This document shows positions 16,872 through 28,300 of a stretch of 64,000 nucleotides of DNA, one piece after another. Both the position numbers and the translations under genes were made by a program. This DNA is from CAYSDH01 sp964429805 (GTDB lineage Bacteria; Bacteroidota; Bacteroidia; Flavobacteriales_D; JABDKJ01). Within the stretch, counting starts at the first letter, position 1. Each line of letters begins with the position of its first letter. Where the stretch lies: the NCBI GenBank assembly GCA_964429805.1, contig CAYSDH010000003.1:1-64000 (forward strand). Reading direction: 5' to 3'. The notes below the pieces were generated by a model. That model worked only from the letters and a program-made list of their open reading frames with translations. It did no database searches and was not told the origin of the DNA.

Positions 16872-17642
16872 ATGTCAAAGACGAAAGAAAAAGAAGCATT
16901 TGAGCGGCTACTTGTCATTATGGATGAACTAAGAGCTCAGTGCCCATGGGACATGAAGCAGACCATGGACTCTTTGCGCCATCTTACAGTTGAAGAGACC
17001 TATGAATTGACTGATGCCATTCTAGATTCGAATATGGATGAAGTCAAAAAAGAACTTGGCGACATTCTGCTGCACATTGTCTTCTATGCCAAAATAGGAA
17101 GTGAATCTGAGGGCTTTGACATTACTGATGTGATACATGGTATTTGTGACAAGCTAGTGCACAGGCATCCGCACATATATGGAGACACTGAGGTGTCTGG
17201 TGAAGAAGAGGTGAAAGCCAACTGGGAAAAACTAAAGTTGAAAGAAGGTAAAAAATCTGTGCTAGAGGGAGTGCCAAAGTCCTTGCCGAGTCTAGTGAAA
17301 GCTGTAAGAATACAAGATAAGGCTCGCGGAATAGGTTTTGACTGGGAGAAAAAAGAACAAGTGTGGGAGAAAGTAGAAGAAGAACTTGAAGAGCTTAAGG
17401 CCGAAGTAGACAGCAACTCTGACAAGATAGAAGATGAGTTTGGCGATGTGCTTTTTTCATTGATTAACTATGCGCGATTCATCAATGTAAATCCTGATGA
17501 CGCGTTGGAGCGAACGAATAAAAAGTTCATTAGCCGTTTTCAATATCTAGAATCTGAGGCTAAAAAAGAAGGCAAGGAGCTTTCTGATATGAGCCTTGAA
17601 GAAATGGATGTGTATTGGAACAAAGCCAAAGAAATATTATGA
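16872..17642 (+). CDS. mazG: Nucleoside triphosphate pyrophosphohydrolase MazG
   Basis: A 256-residue protein. ATG 16872 follows a purine-rich 'AAGAAGG' and gives the standard N-terminus; the frame is open upstream but unrelated. Two tandem MazG folds are present. The first has 'CPWDMKQT', 'EETYEL' and 'KKELGDILLHI'; the second has 'EEELEELKAE' and 'EDEFGDVLFSL', the EExxE and ExxD metal-binding residues. It hydrolyses NTPs to NMP and PPi, cleaning damaged nucleotides. Its stop overlaps the next gene by four bases (ATGA). Confidence 0.95.
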   Translation: MSKTKEKEAFERLLVIMDELRAQCPWDMKQTMDSLRHLTVEETYELTDAILDSNMDEVKKELGDILLHIVFYAKIGSESEGFDITDVIHGICDKLVHRHPHIYGDTEVSGEEEVKANWEKLKLKEGKKSVLEGVPKSLPSLVKAVRIQDKARGIGFDWEKKEQVWEKVEEELEELKAEVDSNSDKIEDEFGDVLFSLINYARFINVNPDDALERTNKKFISRFQYLESEAKKEGKELSDMSLEEMDVYWNKAKEIL

Positions 17643-18553
17643 GTGGCGTAAAAAATTTCCTGATAATCACGGGCATGACATTATCATGTACTTACTCTCA
17701 TGCTCAGTGTGAAGTCGAGATTCCAGAAAACTGTATTGAAGTGAAAAAGGGCCGCACCGTAGCTGGTGGCGCAAAGCATTACTTGGTGTGTCCTGGAACA
17801 ACATTGACGCTCACTACTGGCCTACACCGTGTGTATGCAGAGGCAGGGTCGACTGTAGAAATTTATGGCGGCAGTCCTACGGTGTATGTCAAATCTGAAA
17901 GCCGTGTCAAGGTACATAGTGGCACTCCTCGTATAATCCATCACGATGCTGAACTATTAGACTGGAAAAAAAGCATCTCATCTCCTCCTGATGCATCTTG
18001 TGAGCCAATCTTCATCTCCGACAAAGCGCATTCATGCCTAGTTCGTGAGGTAAAAGAGCTGGAACCTGCAGGCGACTTGGCAAGCAGGGACTCTTTAGTG
18101 ATGGACTCTACAAATAGGCAAGTACCGGTTGACATTTCATTAATCGATAATAAGACTAATTCAAAAGAGCCACGTCAACGTCTCAGTGATCGACTAAAGA
18201 ACGTCTTACAAGCAGATAGCACGGGGCTTATTGTGATGGAAGTAAAAATTCCAGAAACCGCGATTGTAGTTGATGGGAACTCTGAGATGACAGTCTTCAA
18301 GAATTCAATTTATCTCAAAGAAGGAAAAGCCGTTATCACGGGTGAAAAGAATAAACTGTATGTAGGAGCTGGAGCTGAATTGATACTTTTTGGAGGTAAC
18401 AACACAGTCTACGCCAAGCAGGGTGCTCGAGTCGTCATTTCAGGAATGGACAACAATAAAATTTATTTCGAAGAAGAAGTAGATATTATTAAAGAGCTAG
18501 ATGGCGAGAATGTCGAGTTGAGGCAGAAAGGACAAATCGTATTTGGCTCTTAA
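17639..18553 (+). CDS. Secreted repeat protein with beta-helix-like segments, unknown function
   Basis: A 304-residue protein whose ATG overlaps the mazG stop (ATGA), so translation is coupled. It has a signal peptide (about 1-23, ending 'SHAQ'). Two homologous segments of about 75 residues (roughly 27-102 and 203-285) are built of short strands with regular turns: 'YAEAGSTVEIYGGSPTVYVK' and 'YVGAGAELILFGGNNTVYAK'. This regular pattern suggests a beta-solenoid, joined by a Ser/Asp-rich linker. No enzyme motif or T9SS domain is seen. I do not recognise the family. Confidence 0.6.
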   Translation: MSGVKNFLIITGMTLSCTYSHAQCEVEIPENCIEVKKGRTVAGGAKHYLVCPGTTLTLTTGLHRVYAEAGSTVEIYGGSPTVYVKSESRVKVHSGTPRIIHHDAELLDWKKSISSPPDASCEPIFISDKAHSCLVREVKELEPAGDLASRDSLVMDSTNRQVPVDISLIDNKTNSKEPRQRLSDRLKNVLQADSTGLIVMEVKIPETAIVVDGNSEMTVFKNSIYLKEGKAVITGEKNKLYVGAGAELILFGGNNTVYAKQGARVVISGMDNNKIYFEEEVDIIKELDGENVELRQKGQIVFGS

Positions 18554-18554
18554 T

Positions 18555-19286
18555 TTATTTAGTCGCAATGATGATGAGTCGGCTTGATGTATTGGCGTCA
18601 AACTCATCGAGCTCGTATGAGCCAAATACCTCTTCTATTTTCACGCCTGTGTTTTCGGCAATTTTCTCAAAATCTGCGAGGGTAAGTGCTTGAACTTTTT
18701 CTGTGTGTTGATGTTGCTTTCCTTCTGCATCAAATGAAATATGCTTGAGTATTCGCCCGTCCACCAGCTCTTTGTGTATGTCGAAATTGATTCCTTGAAA
18801 TGTTTTTGTCTCACGCACAGGGAGTGTGTTAATCACTGGTTGCACNNNNNNNNNNATGACAAAGCGACCATTAGCGTGCAGTGACTCTTTTATTCTCTGA
18901 AACACCTGCTTATTGTCACTCAAGTCGTCAAAGTAACCGAATGAGGTAAATAAGTTAAGCACAAGGTCATATGGGCCTCCAGGAAGGCGTTTACGCATGT
19001 CTCCCACACAGAAATCCAGTCCCTCTTCATTATAGTCCTGACAGGCCTCTATACTCGATGGAGACAAATCTATGCCCATCACATCATATCCCATATCGGA
19101 TAGGTGCTTAGAGTGTCGTCCTTTTCCACAACCGAGGTCGAGAAGCACTCCTTTGTCTTTGATGGCCAAATGACCCATGAGTTTATTTAAGAAAGCCGAG
19201 GCTTCAGACTGATCCCGATGACCATATAGTATGTGGTAGTACTTCGAATCAAACCACTCCGCAAACCATTCCTTTTTACTTGACAT
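18555..19286 (-). CDS. Class I SAM-dependent methyltransferase (interrupted by an assembly gap)
   Basis: A protein of about 243 residues with SAM motif I 'LDLGCGKG' (49-56), 'VMGIDLSPSSIE' as motif II, and 'YDLVLNLFTSFGYF' as motif IV. Ten Ns (18846-18855) hide about three codons near residue 145; the frame continues correctly across them, so the gap size is plausible but not proven. Substrate unknown; similar Bacteroidota proteins are small-molecule methyltransferases. It is convergent with the beta-helix-like gene, with one base between them. Confidence 0.8.
   Translation of the reverse strand: MSSKKEWFAEWFDSKYYHILYGHRDQSEASAFLNKLMGHLAIKDKGVLLDLGCGKGRHSKHLSDMGYDVMGIDLSPSSIEACQDYNEEGLDFCVGDMRKRLPGGPYDLVLNLFTSFGYFDDLSDNKQVFQRIKESLHANGRFVXXXXVQPVINTLPVRETKTFQGINFDIHKELVDGRILKHISFDAEGKQHQHTEKVQALTLADFEKIAENTGVKIEEVFGSYELDEFDANTSSRLIIIATK
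18846..18855. other. Assembly gap (10 N)
   Basis: Ten ambiguous bases inside the methyltransferase gene. Ten is probably a placeholder length. Confidence 0.99.
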
Positions 19287-19290
19287 AGGG

Positions 19291-19298
19291 CCAAGATA
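19291..19298 (-). promoter_or_regulatory. Start-abutting -7-like element TATCTTGG
   Basis: A 7-of-8 match to TAnnTTTG, separated from the methyltransferase ATG by exactly 4 nt. Confidence 0.35.
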
Positions 19299-19309
19299 CA
19301 GATGTAAAT

Positions 19310-19342
19310 AAAAAAGCCCCCTCGCTTTCGCGAGAGGGCTTC
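19310..19342 (-). terminator. Rho-independent terminator of the giant T9SS gene
   Basis: A 10-bp stem with one mismatch (19316-19325 with 19330-19339), 4-nt loop, and on the minus strand a run of Ts. It lies about 20 bases after the stop of the 3041-codon gene. Confidence 0.85.
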
Positions 19343-19362
19343 AATTTCAATTTACTCTAAGA

Positions 19363-22300
19363 TTACTCTACAGTAATCTTCTTGACGATTCTCTCATCGT
19401 TCAAGTAAACATTTACAAAGTACATACCTGTTGCAAGTGGCTCATCGAATGTGATGATTCTGTTTGCATCAGAACCGCTGTTAGCGAACTGCTCAGTGTG
19501 AACAGTCTTACCGGCAAGATCAACGATCTCAACAACGACCTTCTGTACTTCTGTATCCATGTTTCCTAGAGCTAAGACGAAGTTGTCTCCAGCGTTAGGG
19601 TTAGGATAGATAGTTACATCAGTAGTGTTACCCAACTTGATAGCACTTCCGCCAGTCTCTCCCATTGGAGCTGCTGGTGGTGGAGTGTAAATCACAGTCA
19701 ATGGACATACAGCTGAGTAATCACCAAAGACACCTCCAGCAAACACTCTTACGTCAACATCATAAGTCACAGGACCTGCAGTAAACTGCGTGATGCTACC
19801 GTCAAGCGTAAGCGATAGGTTTGGATGAATCACAGAGAATGCAGCTCCACCACCTAGAGGCGTGAATCTGAACTCCCAGAACTCAGCTCCGAGAACATTA
19901 TCAGCAAGAATAAAGTCAGATGAAGGTGCTGTGTAAGTACCATTACAATCTGAAGCCAATATGCCAATGTTCTCAGGCTTAACCTTCATGTTGATAGAAC
20001 ATGCTGGGCCAGGAGTAGTATAACCTCCAGCCAACAATGCTTCAACAGTCACAGAATACGTAGTCGCGTACTGCAGCCCAGGTACTTGGTACAACTGAAC
20101 TGAGTAGTTGTTAGACGTATACACGATAGGTGCATTTACACCATCATCGAATGTGAATCGGTAAGAAGTAGCACCAGTCAATGGATCTGCAAGGATGTTC
20201 TCTGATAAGAAGTAATCAGAAGCACCTGTACAGAACGCTGACTGAACCTGAGTAACAGGAGCAGCACCAAGAGTTATTGTACAAATAGGACCGTAATCTG
20301 ACCAGTGGTTACCAAGAGCACCATTCACGTGCAATTTCACCTGGTGACGAACACGTACATCGTATGTCTGACCATACTGAAGTCCTGCTACATTTCCAAG
20401 GTTTAAGTAGAATCCATCAACAGCCATGTTATCGACAGTTGCAAGGACAGTACCTCCCTGTGAGAACTCAAATCCATAAGCTGGCACCTGCACCGGAGCG
20501 AAGATATATAGCTCATTTACATCATCTCTCTCAGACTGGATTACATCATCCAATGAAACATTAGTTGCTCCACACCATGGGGCACGTAACTTACCGTCTG
20601 CATATGTCTTGTGAGTTGTATGGAAACTTGCGTCTGCCAATGTACCTCCACCGAAGTGATGTACAGAGTAGTAGTAAGTATTTCCAGGAACAAGTCCACC
20701 AACCATCACTCTTTCAAGTTGATCTGCAGGGTAGTTATTGAAGCAACCTAATGACGTACCAGCGCACGCATCAAATACCTCAATCACTGCATCAAATCCA
20801 GTTGGGAATCCTGGCGTAAGCGCAGGATGCACACCCGCTTGGATGATGTCATTTGCATCTTGAGCAACGAAGCTAAACCATACCATCTCGTCTGCAGTAC
20901 CTACACAAGCAGGCCCTCCAAATGAACAGCCAAGGTCAGCTAGCTCGTATCCTATAGAACCATTGAACTGTGTGAAGTCAATTGCCATAGCATTGTCACA
21001 CGTATTGTTCGCAGGAACAGGATCGTTCACACAAATCTCGAATGGTCCAAGATCGTTGTTTCCAGCATCCCAAACACGAATCCAAAGTGAATCACCAGGA
21101 GTCAACATGTCTGCAACTGCAGCACCAGCAGGTGGATATACTTTCGGGTGAACAGCATCACAAGAAAGATCCAAGTATGTCATACTCGCTTTGTCCGGTC
21201 CAGCATAAAGCTCTGTGAACATGTTTGCACCTGGCATAACTGGGAAATCAACCATTACACGACCGCCAGCAGGAATCTCCATCTTGTACCATACATCACT
21301 GTGCGCACCAACGGCACCACACTGGAATGAGATAGCAGGAGTTGAAGCCTCATCATCTTGAGTCGCTTGGAACAATGTACCAGCCGTACCTGAAGTACAG
21401 TCTTTACCAAGTCCAGGAACAATCAACTCTGCATGACAAAGTGAATCATTAGCTGGTGGTGGCGGTACATCGATGAAACAGATGTCGTCAATAGCGATGT
21501 CACCTGTAAACGAAGTTCCTCTCTCACCGATGAATCTCAGCTGGAACGAACCAGTCGTTACAAATGGAGACACATCAACAATTGCTCTTAGCCATGGGTC
21601 ATTAATACCAGCTTGCTGTGCACCAGATAGAGAGAATACATTCACCCATCCAGCTCCAGAGCCATCATTCACCTCCACGTCAAGTGTACCGATAGTGGCA
21701 CCTGCCATGTGATACCAGAAATCAACACCTGGGATGTTCACTCCTGCTATGTCATAGACACCAGCGTTTAGGATAGCTTGATTTCCAGCTACTCCACCTG
21801 AAGTCTCGATGTAGTAGTAAGATCCACCTCCACCAGCACCAAGCGTGTGGTCATCAGATGGTCCAGTTCCTCCAGATGTTGTTCCGTTCTGATCTAATGT
21901 CCAGTCGAAATCATCAGCCTCTGACTGGCTCCAGCAAGCCGGTAGTCCAGCTTCTAGATCCTGGCAGCTTAATCCTACCGGATCACAAAGCGTACAACAA
22001 GTGACTGGTCCAGACCAGTTACTAAATCCGTCAGCCAAACCACAGTCATTTCTGTAGTAGATGTCATAACATGTATCTGCCATCAATCCAGAGATTGTTT
22101 CAGAAGTGCTTGTCGTAGTCTGCGTAGCTACACCAGTTGGAGCAGTTCCAGCAAGAACAACTTCAAGCTCATAACCTACAGAGTTTGATGTCGTATCAGT
22201 CATCTCGAATGTGATTGAACTGTTAGTCGTTGCGCCACACTCTCCAGATACAATTGTGTAACAACTTGGAGGAGGAGCACATACTACTGTTGCTTCCCAA

Positions 22301-25300
22301 CCAGCTGCATTTCCAGAACCATCTGTTATCCAGTCAAATGTCAAACATCCAGAAGGATCTGACGATAGGATGTCACCTGCAGAAGCAAGGTCACCTGTAC
22401 CACCGCCTGAAGCAGAATCCCAACAGAATCCAACTCCAGATCCATCTGCGTTTGGACCAAGTCCAAGATCAGCAGGAGATATTTCGTTCACACCTACAGT
22501 TGTTCCGTCATAGATGAATAGATTATCCCAGCACGTAGTCTGGTTGTTTCTATCCTCTGCTTCAAATACTGAGAAGTTCACGTATACGATATCTCCAGCA
22601 TTATCTGGACAAATAACAGTAGTCTCAGCTACACCTGATGTATATGGTGCACCTACACCACCATCATCTGTGAAGAGATCTCCAGCACAGTAGTCCTTCG
22701 CAGTACAACATGTGATAGGTCCTACCCAAATACTAGCTCCGTCTGTCATTCCACAATTTGCTCTGACGTATAAGTCATAACATGTGTCTGGAGTCAAACC
22801 AGTATGAGAATAAGTTGAACCAGCTACACCAGTCACAGTAGGAGTACCAGTAGCGGCAAATCCAGCAAGACCAATTTCTAATTCATAATCAACAGAGTTG
22901 GCAGCAACATCCGTCCAGCTCACGTCTACTGACGTAGTAGTGCTTGTTCCACAAGCAAAGTCAGAAGGCGCATCACAATTTGGCGGAGGAGCACACACAA
23001 CAGTAGCTTCCCATCCAGCTGCATTAACAGACGCATCTGTCACCCAGTCAAATGTTAAACATCCAGTTGGATCTGAAGAGATGATAGCACCAGCAGAAGC
23101 TAAATCTCCTGTACCAGCATTTGCAGCAGAATCCCAACAGAATCCTTGACCTGAATTATCTGTGTTAGGTCCAAGACCTAAATCAGCAGGAGATAACTCA
23201 TTGACACCGACTGTGTTTCCTTCATAGATGAAGAGATTATCCCAACATGTGACTGCGTTGTTTCTATCCTCTGCTTCAAACACTGAGAACGTAACATACA
23301 CTACATCACCAGCATTATCTGGACAGATTACTGTCGTCTCATCGACTCCAGGAACATAGTTCGCAGTCGGTCCAGCAGGATCTGTAAAGATGTCTCCACC
23401 ACAGTAGTCCTTAGAAGTAGCACAAGTAACGTTTACCCAGTCACTAAGGTCACCACCACAATCTGCTCTCACATAGAACGAGTAGCTTGTGTTTGCCGTA
23501 AGACCAGTTTCAGTGTGAGAAGTACCTACCACATCTTCCGTTGTAGGAGTACCAGTTGGAACACCTCCGAAAGGAACGAGCTCTATGTCAAATAGATTAC
23601 TAGAACCATTGTCAGTCCATGATATGGTGATGTCTGTTGTAGTCGATGATGCACATGTCAATGCTCCAGGAGCAGGACAGAATACACCACACGCTTCAAG
23701 TCTCATCTCATCAACAGCGAGGTCACCTGTAAAGCCAGGGACGTCCGTGATTCTCAATCTAACCTGAATAGTCTGACCTAGATAAGCCGCAAGGTTGATT
23801 CCCACAGGAACATACAACAGATCTTCAGCTGTCTGGAATTGACCAGTCCAAGCAAAGACGTTCGTGTAGGTTGCTCCAGCATCAGCAGTGATAAAGACAT
23901 CAAATTTGGCCGTGTCTAGATTAGCACCAAAAGCGTGCATGAAGAACGAAAGCTCAGCATCATCAACAGCTAGAGAAAGGTCAATTGGATTAGAATCCAA
24001 CCAAGCCGTATCAGCAGCTACAGATCCTGACGCTTCATAGTAAACATAACCAGTTGAACTAAACGGACCTGATGGACCAGTGCTACCTGAAGTAGTTCCA
24101 CCAGTAGCTATCTGCCATGAGTTTCCACCTACGTTTGTACTAGTCCAGTTCGCTAGATCATCAAAGTCTTCAGAGAAGACTACTGCAGATGTTCCAGGAG
24201 GAGTAGTACACGTTACACCTACAGGTGCAGGTGGAGGAGTTGGCGTTGTGCAGAACGTAAACGGTCCTGTAACAAGACTAGAGTCCGAACCTACTACACA
24301 GATATCCTGAATATACACATCGTAACATGTCTCAGCACTTAATCCAGATAGCGATACCGGAGAAGTAGCTGGAGAAACTAATGTTCCTGTTCCAGGTACA
24401 AATCCTTGAGGACCCCATTCTAAATCAGCGTGATCAAGAACAGCACCACCACCATCAATCCAGCTAACGTCAGCCGTCATGTCAGTAACGTTCGCAGCAG
24501 CAATACCAGTTGGAGGAGGACAAGTAGCTAATGTTGTGAAACATGTCTCACAAAGAGACCAAGCACTTACGTCACCAGCACCACAGTCTCCCTGCACATA
24601 CACACAGTAAGTGTTTTCTGGAGATAGACCTGTGAATGTGTAAGGAGGCGCACCAACTGCAGTTTGAGTCGCTACACCAGTAGGCACTCCACCAGCAGTA
24701 ATGTCTACTAGCTCTAGGTTGTAATCAGGAGCAATTGTTGTTGTCCATGATATGTCAGCACCGTCAGAAGTAGCATTAGTATTAGATAAGTCAACAACAG
24801 CTGGACACGTTGGAGCAGGCCCACATGTTACGTCTGCAATCCAACCTGTATCAACACCAGAAGCATCAGTTACCCAATCAAATGTCAAACAACCTGAAGC
24901 GTCAGATGCAACAATCGTTTGGCAATTAAGATCTCCAGTTCCAGACTGATTTGCAATATCCCAGCAGAAACCAACTCCACTACCATCTGTGTTAGGTCCA
25001 AGACCTAAATCAGCAGGAGATATCTCATTCACACCAACAGCGTTACCGTCATAGATGAATAAGTTGTCCCAACATGTAGTCGTTGTACCTCTATCTTCAG
25101 CAGCAAACTCAGTGAACGCTACAGAAACAACATCACCAGCCACATCTGGACAGATAATAGTCGTCTCATTTACTCCAGGCACATAAGCTGCAGATGGTCC
25201 AGCTGGGTCAGTAAACTGATCAGCTCCACAGAAATCCTTTTGAGTACAGCATGTCATTGGTCCGATATAGTCAGACACTCCGATTCCACCACCAGAAGCA

Positions 25301-28300
25301 CAATCTGCTTGGATGTATAAATCATAACATGTGTTAGAGGTAAGGCCAGTAGCCACATAAAAAGTATCAGTCAATGCAGCAGTCGCAGTTCCTGTAGGAG
25401 GAGTACCCTGAGGTACAATTTCTACATTAAAGTTAGTTGCTCCAGCATTGTCTATCCAACTAAACTCAATTGAACTAGTAGTCGCTGACTCACAGTTACC
25501 TGCAGTTGGGTTCGCACATGTAGGACATGAGGTCTCCGAAAGAAGGTTTGTCGAATTATCATTGAAGTTTGCGAAAGGAGGATTCGTATAGATTGCTCCA
25601 CCTGCAGCAGAAGACTCTATTGTAATATCCACATCTTCATCCCAAGTATCAGTATCCACAAAGTTGAAGTCGATCGCTGAACCTGGACATGTTTTCACAG
25701 AGAACGTGTCAGCATCCATACTTGCAGAAGCTCCAACTTGTCCAACAGATACTCCATCAAGAAGAACTTCCACATAAGAAGAAGGCCAGCCAGTGTCAAA
25801 ACCTGACGCATTGTTGTCATCAACAATAACGAGGTACTCACATTTGTCAGCACAGTTACAGTTATCTGCAGTGAATGAACCACTAATCTGAGAAGCTTCT
25901 CCACCTGAACAATAAGTAATCAGATCATATGCAACCGTAGTTCCAGGACCCCATCCAGCACCAGAGTAGGTAAACTCACCTGCTGCCGTTCCTGCTGCAT
26001 CAATAATACCAGAGAATTCGTTGAAAGAGAATGGGAATCCACCGTAAGTGAATACGATTTGTGAACTGTCATAAACAGCTGCATTTTCCCAAGTCAATGT
26101 TACACCGTCTGCACACACCTCCGCTACAGCATCATTAAACGCTGGAGGACAAGTAGGGCAAGCAACGATGTCAAGTCTTGGCTGATTGGCTGGAGTAGCA
26201 CTATAGCTAAATCCATTCGGGCCACTCAACGTCCAAACCTCACCATCATCTGCAGGAGTTCCGAAATACTCTGCTGATAAAATCTCACCAGGGCAAGCTC
26301 CAATATTCACAACAGTTGTGGCTGTAGAAGGTGGAGAATATGTTCCTGGATCAATTGTATATGTCGCTACTTGATTACCAGTTGTAATCTGAACGAAATT
26401 TGCTGGATCCCATCCATCAGCAGATACACCGTCAGAGAAGTCATACAATGTCAGAGTATAGTTACACTGCAGTGCAGGATCACAGTTTAGCGTCCAGAAG
26501 TTAGAACCTTGGGCTCCACCTCCACACTCTGGTGTAATCACTACGAAGTACTGAGTACCAGATGTTAGGCCAGTCGCTGAAAAAGGGCTAGTCTGACCTG
26601 GGAAGTCTGTAGATGTCGTTCCATCTGTGATGTTCACGTTATATGTCGCGGACAAACAACTTGGGAATGTATTCCAAGAAATCTCAGAAGACACATCAGT
26701 AATCATTGACGTTGTTATTGTCGTCACATCAGGACAAGCCCCTGCATCTTCAATACAGAAATCATCTAGAGAAACATCTCCAGTAAATGAGGTTCCTCTT
26801 GTCGCTGTAAATCGAATCTGAATTTGAGCAGCACCTACATACGCACACAGATCAACTTCTTGCAGAGTCCAAGCGTCAGCCTGAGCCGCAGTTTGCTGAC
26901 CAGATAGATTAAGGACATTCACAAAACCAGTACCATCGTCAACTTCCACATCTAAAGAACCCGTAGTGGCTCCAAACATGTGCGTGTAAAATTTCATGAC
27001 TGGCGTAGTAACTCCACTAAGGTCAATTAAAGGAGAATATAGCTCTGCCGCAGAACCTGCAGTTCCAGAAGAGGTTTCGAGGAACATGTATGCTCCACCT
27101 GCAGTACCGAAAGTCGTGTTATCAAAGAATGGACCTGTGTTGGTAGAGTTAGTGTTCCCACCAGTTCCTAATTCAGTTTCCCACTGAGGGCCATTATCCG
27201 GTCCGCTTGACCAGCAGTTTCCGAAGTCTGCGATATACGCATTTGAGGGGTTTGGAGTGGCAGTAGAGAAGTCCTCACAATAAGGAGCCGCAATCGCTAC
27301 ACATAATGTATTGAAGCTAACTGGTCCAATCCATTCACTTTCATCCGTTCCTGCTGCACCATCACAGTCAGCTCTTAGGTACACATCGTACTGAGAAGAC
27401 GGAGATAAACCAGGGATAGTGTAGGGGTTAGTCGTAATATCCTCTGTAGTTGGAACTCCAGTTGGAGCTGTACCACCGGTTACTACTTCAATATCCCACA
27501 ATGTTTCAGAACCTCCAACAGTCCACGCTATGTCAGCTGAAGTTGTTGAGACATTAGAAACAGCCAATGCAGAAGGGTCTGGACAAGTAGCTAAAGTGGT
27601 AATGCGTGCACTAGGTCCTGACCAAGCCGAACCACAATCTCCTAGAAGGTAGACTTCGTACTCAGTTGTTACAGCACCGCCAGTCCATGTATATGGAAGG
27701 GTAACTCCCGCAGCTGTAGCCACACCAGTTCGTTGAGAACCGGAAGTGATTATTTCAATGTCATATGCAGTTGATGGCACTGGATCAGTTGCGTCAACGT
27801 CAAAACCTTGAGCCGTTGCATTCGAAGTTAAGATAGTGTTAGGAGCATCACACACAAGGTCATAAACCTCAATATCATCTACACCAAACCCATCCCATAC
27901 TACAGATCCATCAGACCCGAAGTGGAACCTGAGCAGGACAGAAGACTGTCCAGCAAGGCCTGTAAGGTCATGACGAGCAATTTCCCATCCATCACTTCCA
28001 TTATTTGTTGACGCACGACCTGTCCAACCAAGACCATCTGCCAAACCATTGACAGCACCATCTGTGTACCAGTAATCAATATCTCCAACCGCACCAATAG
28101 TGGTCCACGTTGTACCTCCATCAATTGAAGATTGAAGTTGAGCACCGTCCCAAGAGTTCTCTGAAGACCTAAACACTGCTGCCGAAATTGTCGGACTTGT
28201 CAGTGTGGAGAAATCGAAAAGAGCTTGAATATATGAATCTTCATTCGTATTGTAGGTTGAAGAAAGACCCGTAACATAGGCATTGGCACCACTTGCCGCA

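Noticed and set aside
20364..27187. Several plus-strand open frames of 60-95 codons inside the giant gene
   Set aside because: They are antisense to a continuous 3041-codon frame with a signal peptide and sorting domain; they lack start context and known features.
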